NCBI GenBank assembly: GCA_023634235.1
Contig: JAMKCF010000022.1
Location: 62,001 to 126,000, forward strand
DNA: 64,000 nucleotides
DNA from: Pisaster brevispinus
Lineage: Eukaryota; Echinodermata; Asteroidea; Forcipulatida; Asteriidae
Direction of reading: 5' to 3'
Part shown: positions 34,901 through 47,108 of the stretch, piece by piece
Layout: each line of letters starts with the position of its first letter
Numbering within the stretch: the first letter of the stretch is position 1
Position numbers and translations under genes: made by a program
The notes under the pieces: model-generated
Databases searched by the model: none
What the model saw: the letters and a program-made list of their open reading frames with translations, nothing else
What the model was told of the DNA's origin: nothing

Positions 34901-36080
34901 TTTCATAGCGCTGCCTAACAGTATAGCGCCTTAGCCTGTACTGGGCCCAATTTCAGCACAAAAGCGTAGTAAGCACAGACAAATCATGCTTAGCAGAAAC
35001 AGGTTACCAGCCAACATTCAATAAAGTTCACACTGTTTCCACTTGTACCCCGCTCATTTCTTAAGTAAAGAAATTTGCTAAGCAGAATTTTCTGCTTAAC
35101 GGCTGTATGAAATTTGGCCCAGGGCCTAATTTTATAAAACCTGTAAGCACAAAAATTTGCTGATCACAGAAAACAATTGCTTAGTAGAATCTGGTTACCA
35201 ACCAAAATCTACAAAAAAATACATTGCTGTGACTGGTGCCTCGCTCATTTCTTGCTAAGTAAAGAAATTTGCTAAGCAGACTTTACCGCTAAACGGCTTT
35301 ATGAAATTGGGCACAGGCCCAATTTCATAAAACCTGTAAGCACAACAACTTGCTAAGCACAGAAAACAATTGCTTCGCAGAAACTGGTTACCAGCCAAAA
35401 TTACATTGTTGTGACTGGTGCCTCGCTTATTTCTTGCTAATTAAAGAAATTTGCTAAGCAGAATTTTCTACTTAACGGCTTTATGAAATTGGGCCCAATT
35501 TCATAAAACCTGTTACCAGCCAAAATCTTAAAAAAAAACATTGATGTGACTGGTGCCTCCCTCATTTCTTGCTAAGTAAAGAAATTTGCTAAGCAGAATT
35601 TTTTGCTTGACGGCTTTATGAAATTGGGCCCAGAAAAATCTTGCTTAGCAGAAACAGGTTACCAGCCAACATTCGAAAAAGTGCACACAGTTGCCACTGG
35701 TACCCCGCTCATTTCTTGCTAAGTAAAGAAATTTGCTAAGCAGACTTTACAGGGCCCAATTTCATAAAACCTGTAGCACAAAAATTTGCTGATCGCAGAA
35801 AACGATTGCTTAGGAGAAACTGCATGGTTACCAACCAAAATCTACAAAAAAAAATACATTGTTGTGACTGGTGCCTCGCCCATTTCTTGCTAAGTAAAAA
35901 AATTTGCTGAGCAGAATTTTCTGCTTAACTGCTTTATGAAATTGGGCCCAGAGAAATCTTGCTTAGCAGAAACAGGTTACCAGCCAGCATTCCATAAAGT
36001 TCATATTATTGCCACCGGTACCCCGCTAATTTATTGCAAAGTAAAGAAATTTGCTAATCAGAATTGTCTGCTTAACGGCT
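34896..36080 (+). mobile_element. Tandem array of ~200-bp TIR elements
   Basis: About six head-to-tail units. Each begins near GGGCCCAATTTCATAAAACC, runs through TTGCTAAGCACAGAAAA, GGTTACCAGCCAAAAT, GACTGGTGCCTCGCTCATT and AAATTTGCTAAGCAGAATTT, and ends TTATGAAATTGGGCCC. The ends are inverted repeats, so each unit has MITE structure. At 35480-35507 two units abut to form a perfect 28-bp palindrome centred on GGGCCC. Confidence 0.88.
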
Positions 36081-36179
36081 TGCGCTGCTATACGGTAAGC
36101 AAATTTTCGAGCTAGCTAGCTTACAAAAATTGCTTAAGCGTAAGCGTATTTCACAGGTAAGCAAGCACAGGCAGCCACC

Positions 36180-37020
36180 ATGCGCGTCCACCGTGGATTT
36201 CCGTGGATTTCCGTTGTTCATTTACGTTATTCATTTTCATACAGTAAGCACCAGAAGGTTAGCATGATAAATTTAACTATGAGAGGGAAGGCTGTTGTCA
36301 TTAGTTTCATGGGTGCCAGTCTATCCTACCAGGGATCAATCATCTTTTGTCCCGAGGATTGTGTTAAGCAAATGGAGCGCATTAAGTGATTTTTCTTTTG
36401 GAATGGCAAACTGGATAATAATTTTTTTTAAAGACTATTACCGGTCCCGTTACTATGGGAGGCACTAAGGTAGTTGATCTTCGGCTCAAGCTGCAAGCTT
36501 TAAAACCAAATGCTTTTAAAAAGTATCACACTGAAATCTGGGAAATGGAGAAATCTTGTATGCAAAGCTAGCGGGAAGATTGAACTTGGCTGATACATTT
36601 TAGATAACCCTAGAGCCATCGTTTGTGGTACTCAGGATTATTATAAAGAATTAATTCATTCAGAAATCTAAACTTAACTAACGCAAAGTGTTCTCCTGTG
36701 TTGACGAAACTCATGAACTCCCCCTCAGCTACTGAAAACAGGCAGGGTCCACCTAACCATTTTTTGAATAATGTTACCATTGAAGATAAACAGACAGGCA
36801 AAAATGGTAGACTTTGTTACAATAACGTTAAAGATTTTTACAGGTGTTTTATTAATAATCAATTCATTTCTCCTGCGGTTTTGCAAGACTGGGTTATTAA
36901 TTAATAATTACTAATTATTTTCATATTACTACATACATCCGATGTTAATACTTGGGGAAATGGTCGGTGTCCCCTTATGGAAGCCGATGAAAAAGATTTG
37001 TGGTTCACATTAAAACATAG
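36180..37020 (+). pseudogene. LINE ORF2 C-terminal remnants (L1-like), broken
   Basis: Frames after the reverse transcriptase domain of a non-LTR element are visible: ...CPEDCVKQMERIK, FFWNGKLDNN (36390-36420), then in another frame PVTMGGTKVVDLRLKLQALK, and further on EKDLWFTLKHRILPT near 36990. The FxWnGK and GG-DL-L-ALK blocks are typical of L1-type ORF2 C-termini. Several stops and frameshifts make it inactive. It sits between two parts of the TIR array. Confidence 0.6.
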
Positions 37021-37035
37021 AATTCTCCCTACTTA

Positions 37036-37440
37036 ATGGGCAAAACTGTTAATGTCCGTACCTTTGTTGGCGCTAGTATCATTTACTTAGGTAGCGGTTT
37101 ATAGCCTGTCCTGGGCCCAATTTCCGCACAAAAATTTAGTAAGTACAGAAAAATCTTGCTTAGCAGAAACAGGTTACCAGCCAACAAAGTTCCAATGTTG
37201 CCACTGGTACCCCGCTCATGTCTTGCTAAGTAAAGAAATCTGCTAATCAGAATTTTAAGCACACAAACTTGCTAAGCACAGAAAAATTGCTTAGAAGAAA
37301 CTGGTTACAGCCAAAATTCAAAAATGTGCCCCACTAGTTTGCTGCTTAGCATAGAAAATTACCTAGCAGTATTTTCTGCTTAACAGCTTTATGAAAAAGG
37401 GCACAGGGCCCAATTTCTTAGCGCTGCTTAACGGTAAGCA
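37036..37440 (+). mobile_element. Second part of the TIR array
   Basis: Begins with the duplicate of 34815-34900, followed by degenerate units with TTGCTTAGCAGAAACAGGTT, CTTGCTAAGTAAAGAAAT and CTTTATGAAAAAGGGC. The order suggests a duplication of the array or a split of it by the LINE remnant. Confidence 0.8.
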
Positions 37441-37584
37441 AATTTTTATTCTAACTGCATCGTCAGTTATGTAAATACCGATAAATTTAGCACAATCAAA
37501 GAGATAGAAATGTGGATTGCCTAAGTACTTTTTAATAAAATTTTCGACAAATAAAAAAGCAATATAAAATCACACTCTATAAAA

Positions 37585-37835
37585 AGATGTGCAATCGTTT
37601 CATTAGATTAAGGTGGCGTTTGGACCATTTTTGTCAAGGACACAATGAATTTTGTTTACTCTCGGCCCCCAAGTTGTCCTCTGGTGTAACACGATTACCA
37701 AAAATAATACCCAGCTTTTTCAATTTATCATCGCACCAAATAAAATTACAAGGTTTGTCTTGTCTATGTTTCCTTTTCCCTAGCCAGAGGCCTTTGGTTT
37801 TATTGACGTTCAGCTTCGACCCATAACCTTGCAGT
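37585..37835 (-). pseudogene. LINE reverse transcriptase fragment (L1-like)
   Basis: Minus strand reads GSKLNVNKTKGLWLGKRKH, then IWCDDKLKKLGIIFGN, the region at the end of L1-type reverse transcriptase (S-N--KT-G-W-G and KLGI-FG). It is broken by stops further on. It is oriented opposite to the remnant at 36180-37020. Confidence 0.65.
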
Positions 37836-37840
37836 CTCGA

Positions 37841-39020
37841 GGATCAGTGTCATCTGTGATACCAAATTTGTACAATTTATCTTAAAGTTGAACTCACCAC
37901 CAACACCTGTTCAATTATATTTACACAATAAATGCCTGGGTCTTTGTAGAATACCTTATAGGAAATTACACTCTGGTAACAATTCTTTCATCTAAGTGAC
38001 CCAAATAGAATTATTGAATATGACCTAAAACCGGTGCATTGTGTTTAATATGCTTCGGCAGATTTGGAACATCATACATCAGGTGCAAACAAAGTTTTTC
38101 TAAGCTACAAAAATCCCTCGATATCGATATTAATATGCTGTTCCAGCACTTTCTCACTTAAGAAAAGGAAAGAATGAGCAGTGATATTGTTTTGTCTATG
38201 CTAGAAACAACACCCTGTGTTCAATTAATAAGGTAATTAACTGGAATTAAGGTTTTGGTTTCAATGTCCCATTGTTCATGCTCAATCTGTGTCATTTTTG
38301 TACTATTAATACTCTTATTTAATGACTCCTCTCTAATTGTAAATGAGTCATGCATTCCGTGCCAAATCACCCGAAATTCTAAAAATTTCGGCAGGCACAG
38401 TCTCAGATTGTGCTAGTTTTTTTGTTTAAAAATACCTTATGGGTGCCAAGAAAAAAACAATTTTAGAATCCTACTCCTTAACATTTCTGAGATATGACCC
38501 CCTAAAAAATTAAGCCCCGCCTCTTCAAATTGACCTTTGTCTGTTTTTGACATTTTTAGGGGTCTGTATCTACAAATGGAGATAAAATGTATAGCTACAA
38601 ATTAAGATACAGGGTGTCTGGTATCCCATCAACTAGAATCTACTGTCAAAAGTAGCACAGGCCTTTTTTGTCTATCAAGGTATAGGTCTTTAAATTTTAG
38701 CATGCTCAATGACTTTTCGTCATTTTTGAGACCCCTAAGTGTCTAAGTGAAATGTCCGATTGTTTTTATATTACATTTGATTATAAACTAGGTGCATATG
38801 TGTGACATTATATGGATAGATTAGTCACACCTTTGACGGGTATTTGGCAGGGGTATGAATATGGGTCATATTGTAGTTCTACTTTTAGGAGTAGGTTGGG
38901 TCAAGATGACCACGGGTGTGTTCCTTCGACCCTTCACTGTATTTCTGTATGTAGCGGTGCCCCACCCATGGGTCAGACTGACCGTTCAAAATTTGGATAT
39001 AACGCATTGATTAACCCAAA
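37841..39020. other. No gene; short inverted motif
   Basis: Contains CCGAAATTCTAAAAATTTCGG-like inverted arms around 38370-38391 and a stretch of unassigned repeat-like DNA before the CAA tract. The 150-codon + frame here is mostly the microsatellite. Confidence 0.45.
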
Positions 39021-39026
39021 CCCAAA

Positions 39027-39037
39027 ACAAAACAACA

Positions 39038-39106
<69 letters not shown>

Positions 39107-39128
39107 AACAACAACAACAACAACAACA

Positions 39129-39159
<31 letters not shown>

Positions 39160-39188
39160 GACGACTACGACGACGACGACGACGACGA
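39027..39188 (+). repeat. (CAA)n then (GAC)n compound microsatellite
   Basis: About 40 CAA/AAC triplets with a few AAAC interruptions to 39158, followed by GAC triplets with one TAC. Confidence 0.97.
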
Positions 39189-39324
39189 AGGGTCTGGGTA
39201 TAACTCTAGGGTCTTGGCATGTGAAAAATGCTTCAATATAGTTCTATGGTTTATGCACAAATAAACGTTAAATAAATATCAAAACAGTAACTGGTACTTG
39301 ATTGACATTCGAATGTCGAATATC

Positions 39325-39366
39325 GAACGTCAAACGAGAAACCATGGAGGAACTTCCTCCATGGAG
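39325..39366. repeat. Short perfect inverted repeat
   Basis: CCATGGAGGAA and TTCCTCCATGG flank a single base at about 39342-39364, an 11-bp-arm palindrome. Confidence 0.8.
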
Positions 39367-39389
39367 AAACCAACTTCTCACCGGTGGCT

Positions 39390-39855
39390 GGTAAGACCAA
39401 ACACGTCATACAAAACAGATATAGGGCCTATATGGATCAAGTCAGCGGTATGTTTACATTGACTTATCATGACATGATTGAGTCGAGTTAATCTGAATTA
39501 CCTGCCTCCATTGTCTGCTGACGTTAACCTCTGAACCTAACGAAAACCCGACAAATCTGCCTATCAATTTGAAACGTACCTTTCAAATATCCAGTGAGTC
39601 TCCTGCTTTTGATAAACAGTACTGTCGGTAGTAAGACCAAACACTAATTTGTTAGTAAGACCAAACACGGCCTACGGCCGCGGATCAACGGTATGTTTAC
39701 ATTGACATGCATTGCATGACACGATTGATATTAATCTAACGTTAACCTCTACTGGCATGGTACACAAATAGAAATCCGACACATCTGCCTATATGTCAAT
39801 CTAAAACGTACCTTTATAATATCCAGTGGGTCTCCTGCCTTTGATGAACAGCCAG
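39390..39855 (+). repeat. Diverged tandem duplication, ~250 bp x 2
   Basis: Copy A (39390-39625) and copy B (39650-39855) share GTAAGACCAAACAC, CGGTATGTTTACATTGAC, CACATCTGCCTATA or a close form, AAACGTACCTTT and ATATCCAGTGRGTCTCCTGC in order. Confidence 0.85.
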
Positions 39856-40970
39856 ATAATCCATACAGCGTCATAGTTTGTCAAAAGAGACATTTCTAGG
39901 TAGAAATTAGGGAAACGAAATTGAAATCGAAACTCCCTCAATGTAAACTGTATTAATATGACCTAGAGAGGGCGCACTTCATAAACAATCCAAAATCATT
40001 AAAGGGGCTATGCGTGTTACTTTTTGGAAGAGAAAATAATTATAGCAAGAAATAATAATTATTTACACTAGAAACAACAACCGATTTGATTTTCAAATAT
40101 ATTCATGATGTCGTAAATCAAACTATGAGAAGAAAATATGAAGACTAAATTGGCCTCGATGTTAAGGTTACGAAATTGCACTATATGGCTTAACAAGCTT
40201 GACCCGACATACATATGAAGCCCATTCTGGTTGCATGTGGAATCTTGCCTCAACATGAATATTTGCCCTACATACAATTATGAGAAGATCCAAACATCAG
40301 GTTGGGGGCATTGGGGCCAAACTACGTTCTCGAACGCGTTTTCCCCACAGGGTTTTCCCCACAGGGTTTTCGAGTTTTCGTAACCGACAATATGTTTGGA
40401 TCTGAAACAAGTTTGTGCCAATACACAGTTAAAGGTTGTCACACAACGTTAAGGGTTATAATTACAAGTGACTCATTTTTGTAGAGCCCATCCATGTGAA
40501 TCTACTACCTTACCTGAGGCTTCATGTACATGTAAGTAGGGTCAAACATACACATTTTTAGTTATTATCCGGAGGCGCCATCTAAGGTAAACGATGCAGA
40601 TCAGGGTAAATGTATTTCAATTTTGACCGAAAAACTAGGATCAACCCTTTCTGCATGGTCAAACCAAACGAAATAACATCAGTGATGCCTGCTTTATGTT
40701 AAACAGATAGGCCTACTTGAACGAAAAGTTGATGACGGGAATGCTATTTGTTTATAATGTGTTTCTTTATCATTTTACTGTATAATTGCTATATTTTTAC
40801 ACTTCTGAATTGTTCGTAAATACTGAAGAAAAAATAGGGCCCAAGTGTTTTGCGAAAAACAAGCTACGTATGCACTTCTGCCGTTGACGGCGTGCGTCAA
40901 AATGACAATACTATGACTTCATTTGTGGGATATTCCTTTGTTATACGTCCATGTTACACCATTTTAGGTT
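39856..40970. other. No gene seen
   Basis: Unassigned DNA with one small direct duplication (GGTTTTCCCCACA twice near 40340-40365). Confidence 0.5.
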
Positions 40971-41202
40971 TGCTTGGTTGACTGGGGGGGGCGGTGTTCT
41001 TGCATTCCATCCACATTCCAATCACTTTTCAATGCATTCCCGCCCCTTCATGTCACATGACATTCTCGGTCCATTGTTTTATTAGCTAGTATTTAAGGGT
41101 GCATCTAAGTATGTCACTTTAGGTCTCGGCACACGCTTAGTGAACGCATTTACCAACTGCCTGCTAATTGCACACACAAAAAAATATTTTTAAAAATCTT
41201 GC

Positions 41203-41530
41203 TATGTCGCAACAAGAAGAAGACAATCTCGATCCGACTGACATTTTCAGCAATTCAAGGATTATTTCGACGAAAAGTTTTTTCCACCAATATCCAACGA
41301 AGGATGGAAGTTGAAGGAACTTATAAACAAACTCGAGTCGGAAGAGTTCAACAAATTGGGAAAAGTTGGACAAGGTCGCATTACTGAAAAAGAACAACAC
41401 TGGTATAGCAATAGAAGGAATTCAAGAGGCAGAGGAGCTCATCGCGGAAAGAAAAAAGAAAATTAGCGTCGCCGACAACAGTAGGCTGGATGCGTCACTG
41501 TTTCCCACCTTGAGAAGAGTTCTTCTGAGC
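41203..41530 (+). pseudogene. Broken ORF, probable retroelement protein, unrecognised
   Basis: ATG at 41203 opens MSQQEEDNLDPTDIFSN. A +/-1 shift near 41250 moves the sense into a frame reading KDYFDEKFFPPISNEGWKLK..., and another near 41375 into ...IQEAEELIAERKKKISVAD. The three pieces are charged and helix-rich with TATTTAAG at 41092 as a possible TATA region. The two frameshifts make it non-functional. A Gag-like or DIRS-type retroelement product is a guess from style alone. Confidence 0.4.
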
Positions 41531-41699
41531 ATCTAGTCTTCCAAGCAGCAGAAGAAGGTTAAATCTTCAGAAGAATACGCTCCCAAAGAAATAGAAAAAA
41601 ACAAAAGACGTTGCAGACGTTCGGTCTCCAAGATGGCATGTTCAAATCACCAGCTAGTCCCACTGATCGTCTGCTTTTTCGAGGTGCATGTACATAATT

Positions 41700-42344
41700 A
41701 TTTATATAAGTTGACTTAGCTCATTCCCCCCCCCCCCAAATACCTCTGATTTCCTATCACCCAATATACTTTGGCGTAATTCCATCAGCGTCTACGTGCT
41801 TACCAAAACACCATGCTGTAAATTAAATAAATGTTTAATCGTGAATTCAAAATTATTATGTTTCTTTTCGCTCCCTCATTTCCCCAGTCAGTCTCTAAAG
41901 TGAAACTGTTTGAGCGCAGCGAAGGAGCATGAAAACTCAGTTACACAAAACGGAGCTCCCACGTGACGTAAAATTCAAGTGATGACGTAACAGGACTTTT
42001 CGCGAATCTTTCTCAAAAGCATCAGAAAAGGGTATTTAAAAAGATTGGGATTTGTTTTATAATTAAAATTTGTCTATCTCTCATGTGAATTTAATTTTCT
42101 TATTGATAAAAAACATTTTAAAATTGAAAAAACAAAACAAAACCATAAGGGTCTAATAATATTTGGTCCAGCGTTTTTATCAATTTTTAATTAAAAAAAA
42201 AAATCAAATTTGTATATAAATGTGAGTTGCAACAATTTATCTTGAGTTTATATTATCATTATAAATTTGTAAATTGTAAATCATTATTTACAATCAAGTT
42301 GGTTATCACAAAATACAGAATAAAATTATGTTAAGAACATAATG
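41700..42344. other. AT-rich, no gene seen
   Basis: Nothing recognised except a C11 run near 41728. Confidence 0.5.
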
Positions 42345-42545
42345 TGATCCTGGCTACGTGGCAGTTAAAGATTGTATGGCTTCTGACTGGCACCCCGAGC
42401 AAAGATATTGACAAAAATAGGCAGACTGCCAACATAGGGTTAAATAGCTCAGTTGGTAAGAGCGCCGGCACGTAAATCCGGAGGAACCAAATCCCGCTCT
42501 AGTAAATCTTTCTTTGGTCAACCCCAACTTTTGTACAATTTACAC
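42345..42545 (+). repeat. tRNA-derived SINE with long 5' leader
   Basis: Leader GATCCTGGCTACGTGGCAGT, GACTGGCACCCCGAGCAAAG and ATATTGAC...AGACTGCCAACATAGGG, then tRNA-like AATAGCTCAGTTGGTAAGAG, CCGGCACGTAAATCCGGAGG, decayed B box, CCCGCTCTAGTAAATC, tail TCTTTGGTCAACCCCAAC. The leader matches the inverted copy at 5380-5535 and, in part, 44265-44322. Confidence 0.8.
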
Positions 42546-44264
42546 GAATACATGTAGTGTCAATCTCTTCCCCAGGGTGTGTCGAGCAGAACGAGGTTGA
42601 CTGCTCTCTCACCCTGGTATTAGAACATTTGCATATCCAAAAAATTTGGATACGTATGCAAATTAGAATAGTCTGGCTGCATATCGAAATTCACATCTTC
42701 GCCATAGTCTCGTGGTCCGGTACCAGATTTAGTAGCTTGTATGTATTGGAAACATGTACATGTGCTTATGCAATGTTGTTGTCCGATCAGGGTTCAAGTG
42801 AGGAGTTTCCATCCCAGGGTTTACTATTTACAAACATGGTTGGAAATAAAGTAAACCATGGGGACGAGGTTGATGTAGTATAGAATTAGACTAATGGCGT
42901 TCCTTTGACAGGAAATTCTCGTTTCTGTAATACAGAGTGCATGTAGAACCAAATCACTGAAATTACTGCAGGTATTTATTTCTTGTTACACATATTTTGT
43001 GGGGCTTTTTGTGTGTGTTGTATTTTTTTATGGAAAAACTGCAAAACTGAAATCAAATCCGTAAAATAAAAACTTACTTGTAAGAACTTGATTATACCTT
43101 TTTTACAAACATAAAATAATAGCAAATACAAAAACGCTCTCAACAACATTTAAACAATTATTTTCCATTTAATGTTATTAATTGAAAGTACTCTCATTAT
43201 GTACATTCAGTTATTTACCACTAGTTTAATAAAATAATTTCCAGCATAAACATATAATTATTGCAAACCATTTCCTTCGATTTAAAGGTAGGGTCATTGT
43301 TTGGTAATCATCCCAAAAGAAAAAAATGTCAATTTCTATCCAAAAACTTACTTGTTATAAAAATTGAAACGGTAGTAATCATCCTGTGCATAATATCATC
43401 TGAAATGCCACATTGATTAGAAATCAATAACAAACATTTTAATCTGAGAAGCGGTTCATGCATGAATCACTTCTCAGATTTCTGAAGGTTGGTGTCTATT
43501 CACGAATGCTGCGGTTGGTACCCGCTGTAACCTCGCTAAAAGTGGATGAATTTGTGTGAAAATACAGAGATTTTTTGTTCCAGCTTGACACTGTATTTAG
43601 CAGAAACTTTTACCTGTGACTGGTAATATATATTTATATATAATTTTACCTATAAATAAGCATTACCCATGGGGGGGGGGGCGGCGGCAATTATGAATTG
43701 GGGGGGGGGCAAAATGACAAAAAGGCAGGGGAGTTGAAAAATCTTTGAAAATGAAGGCCCAATTCAAGCGAATTTGTCAATTTTTGCACTTTCCCCCACC
43801 CCTGAAAATTGTTCTCCTTTTTGGGAAAAGCGCCATTTGTGCGAAATAATGAAGCGATGGAACATTAGCATGATGTCAAAGGTGAAGGTTAAATTAAAAT
43901 AACCACTGTTTACGATAAAAGAAAACAACATTAGTAAAAGTACAAAATGAAATATATATAAATATCATTTAAATTCACTTCCTAGGAAAAAATATATTTA
44001 GACCTCCAAAATTGTGCGTAAAGACTTCTACTAAAAGTAGTACATTAAACGACTTCTCTGATAAATAAACTTCTCTGATAAATAAACATATTTTGCACAC
44101 ACATGTGCCTGATACATTGGTATTGCCTTGAGCCTAAAATCATACAGCTCAATCTACCACTACCTGGGAACATTTACCACTGCACTTGCAATAAAACAAA
44201 AAAATAGTCGCATTCCCTTAAGGTAATCCCTCTCCTGCCACTTCCCAGGTTGCATCCTAAGTTT
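42546..44264. other. No gene seen; G-runs
   Basis: AT-rich DNA with two G-runs of 10-13 at 43670-43710 that could form G-quadruplex structure. The 108-codon + frame at 42557 has no support. Confidence 0.5.
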
Positions 44265-44322
44265 GGTTGTGATTCTTGGTTACACGGCAGTTACTGACTG
44301 GCACCCAGAAACAAGAGTAGGT
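44265..44322 (+). repeat. Leader-only fragment of the tRNA-SINE family
   Basis: GTGATTCTTGGTTACACGGC, AGTTACTGACTGGCACCC and GAAACAAGA match the leader at 42345-42405 but no tRNA-like part follows. Confidence 0.65.
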
Positions 44323-45020
44323 AGGAGGGTGAAGAAAATAGAAATTGTCACAAATTGTTGCCATATTGAGTAAAAAACCGCCTCGATGTTAATTTCAACT
44401 CATTTATGAGCAACCTGTACCATGGAAACCAGGAAAAGGTAGATAAATACTTCTGATGATTTATACTTTTAGTTGCTTTGTTACTGTTCATCAGTTTCCA
44501 AGTAACGTTTTTCATTTCCCCACACATACAAAAAAATTGCATAAAATAATACAGCTATTAAAATTAAAATGCTAGATGTTATAGAAAACAAAAACCCGTA
44601 ACAATTTACATATAATACATTTACAAAATAACAAAAGAGGTATAATGTCATTAGTTAAAAGCAGTTTTAAAAAGATGAGTCTTCACAATAAATAAGACCT
44701 TATGCATTGATGTCATCAAGACACCATCTTAGAGGTAAAACTATGAGGAAACAAGTGAAAATGCGCAGCTTTGTCTGCACGGCACACAGGATCAGCCAAT
44801 GAGCTACCTTCTGTTGACCTCTAACCAAGGGCACCCTACTTACAACAGCTTACCAGGAGAGGTTTTCGCCAAAAAAACCCCGTATTTTAATATCTTTTGG
44901 ATTTGATGGTAGTAGATCAAAGCTACGATACACATACTTTACAATCAACCTTTTTATTTATGCTTGTAAGATTAGTTTTAGAATAGACCTTAGTCCCATG
45001 AAATATGTACTTACGCACTA
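44323..45020. other. No gene seen
   Basis: Nothing recognised. Confidence 0.5.
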
Positions 45021-45118
45021 ACACACTACTGGTTGGCAAAATGAGGGAACATCACGTCTTTTATTATGGGGATGTGGCGTGACACATATAGTGCACAGCG
45101 TTTGCCAACCAATAGTGT
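45020..45118. repeat. Inverted repeat, candidate foldback element
   Basis: ACACTACTGGTTGGCAAA (about 45023-45040) and TTTGCCAACCAATAGTGT (about 45101-45118) pair with one mismatch over 18 bp around a ~60-bp middle. Size and structure fit a small MITE. Confidence 0.65.
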
Positions 45119-46405
45119 ATGTAGGCATGTGTGAATGTTACTAGCATAATTTCAGAGGAAAGGCTAATTTCATCAGCAATGAAAATCTGCTGGTAAGACG
45201 CTAGCCAATTGTATGCCTGGTGCATGATTCACAAAAGTGGTCTTGTGTGACCTGCGGAGTCTTTGTTTTTGTTTTTATCTCTTATCATTTTGGATGGACG
45301 TCAGATCACTAACTATTTTTTTAAAAATAAATAAAATAGTCTAAGTAATAGAAAAGGGTTTGCATCTTTGAATAAATGAGGTAAAATTATGAATTATTAA
45401 ATGAGAAATTGGTTACCTGAAAATACAACAAGATGGGCAAAAATATAATATGGTGTTTCTCCCTCTTCGTCCAGAATATGAATGACTCCGGGAAAGCCCG
45501 CCACCAACGGTTAGTTGGTGGACTCAAGACTTGATTCATACATACTGTGAGGCAATGGAATAAAAAGAATAGAGATCAAGAGGGGGAGTATTCACATCCC
45601 AGTGCATGTCATAAACAACCAGATCTATCCGTCAAATGTTTACTCAGTTCAGAGCTGTAGACTGCTCTCGTTAAATGTATTAAACAAGATTGGTAGAGCT
45701 GTCAAAATAGTCGTAGAGTGTTCATGTTTGGTGTGATCAACCTGATACAACCATACACAAACATGAAATAACAAACCTGTGAAAATTTGGGCTTAATCCG
45801 TTGTGTGAGTCAGGACAAAATAGTGAAAAACTATGCACAATTTTCAGCATGTCAAACCATTTCCTTAATTTTGGTTGAACAACTGAAATCAGCTGTTGCA
45901 TTTACCAACATGTTTTATTTATATTTGTTAATATATTTATCTGTTTTGTTTGTTGTTGGTGTTTTTTTTTTGCTTTTTTTTTTTTTTTTTTTTGGGGGGT
46001 GGTTTCCTAATAATTTTTTTCGAATATAACTTTAAAAGGTTCTAGTATAAACTTCATAACCAGTAAGCTTTCTGACTTAAGTTAAAACCAATCCTGTATA
46101 ATACCTTTACTTTGCAAACTGATTCAGCGATGTTGTTGATGACTCAGTATTTGAAGTGATCTCTACATCACTACCGGTATTCATAAACTCCCTTTTTGTC
46201 GAACATGATTTGGGCTTTCAGCTTAATCAGCCTGTTTGAAGCCCCGTACTGAAAGTGCCCATGTAAAAAAATAACTGACGGGGCCTGAGCCAGAGCCCAA
46301 GCCATGGTTTCAAATGGGCCAAAGATGACATGAGCCTGGAATCATTACAGCCTTGACATTTTTTGAAACTTCAAATTGAACAATTTATCTGAAGAAAAAA
46401 CTTAC
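45119..46405. other. No firm gene; small hairpin
   Basis: CCACCAAC-GGTTA-GTTGGTGG at about 45502-45522 is a perfect 8-bp stem with a 5-base loop. Long T-run near 45980. No supported exon. Confidence 0.5.
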
Positions 46406-46506
46406 TCTAAACTGATCTGAAGTTTGGCTTTGTCCTTGAGTTTGGTTCCACTGTCCGACTGAACTTGTTCCTCATTCCTGCAGAGTTTTCTCTGCCTTCC
46501 TGAAAT
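46406..46506 (-). CDS. Candidate internal exon, unrecognised protein
   Basis: Minus strand: acceptor TTTTTTTAAACAG and donor GA|GTAAGT, both strong. One frame is open through the whole 101 bp (ISGRQRKLCRNEEQV... to ...KLQISLE), hydrophilic and coiled-coil-like. A partly similar, stop-containing exon-like segment lies at 47647-47739. The protein is not recognised. Confidence 0.45.
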
Positions 46507-47072
46507 CTGTTTAAAAAAAGATTTCAAAGTTTTAGTATAGAAGTTTAAATCCTCAATTTAATTTTTCGTTTTGGGTGTTTTGGGTGCTGAACACCTTCTG
46601 GGTTTCTTTCACATTCTTTTTGCTGAAACTTATCCAGGGATATCATATTTGCTCAGGTCAGAATGACTAGGTATTCACATGTGAGCATGCCCCTTTGAAA
46701 CACACAAGACATGAATTAAGACATTACTGCTGTGTTTGAAACAGCGATCCGATGGCTCAGCTCAGCTCAGTTAGCAGCTAGATTTCTCATGAGATGTGAT
46801 GATGTGGGTTGTGCTCTCATCAACAGTCAGGAAGCTGTCACAGGTCTTATTTTTCTCAAAATGGCTTCCACCAGTTGAAATTGTTTCACTTGTCCTGATA
46901 GAAAGAGCCAGTTGGGCAGGAGACTGCACTGAATTAGGGAGTTGACATTTTTCTTTTAAACCAAGTTTGCTCACATTTTGCTTCCCATGGAAAAAGAAAG
47001 AAAAAGAAAAGCTGTTTCTTTCAATCTGTTGTTGAGAACAAACTTGCGAGTAATTTCAATCACATGACCTAC

Positions 47073-47108
47073 CTCCTCCAGTAGCATTTTGCCTGCCTGA
47101 TGAAGATA
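47073..47108 (-). CDS. Candidate 36-bp micro-exon
   Basis: Minus strand: GAGTACAG acceptor, GAG|GTAGGT donor, in-frame YLHQAGKMLLEE, which would join in phase to 46406-46506 (LLEE-ISGRQ). The acceptor lacks a good pyrimidine tract, so this is tentative. Confidence 0.3.

Noticed and set aside
38812..39264. 150-codon poly-Gln/Asn/Thr protein
   Set aside because: It is mostly a CAA/GAC microsatellite; the non-repeat part has no resemblance to any family I know.
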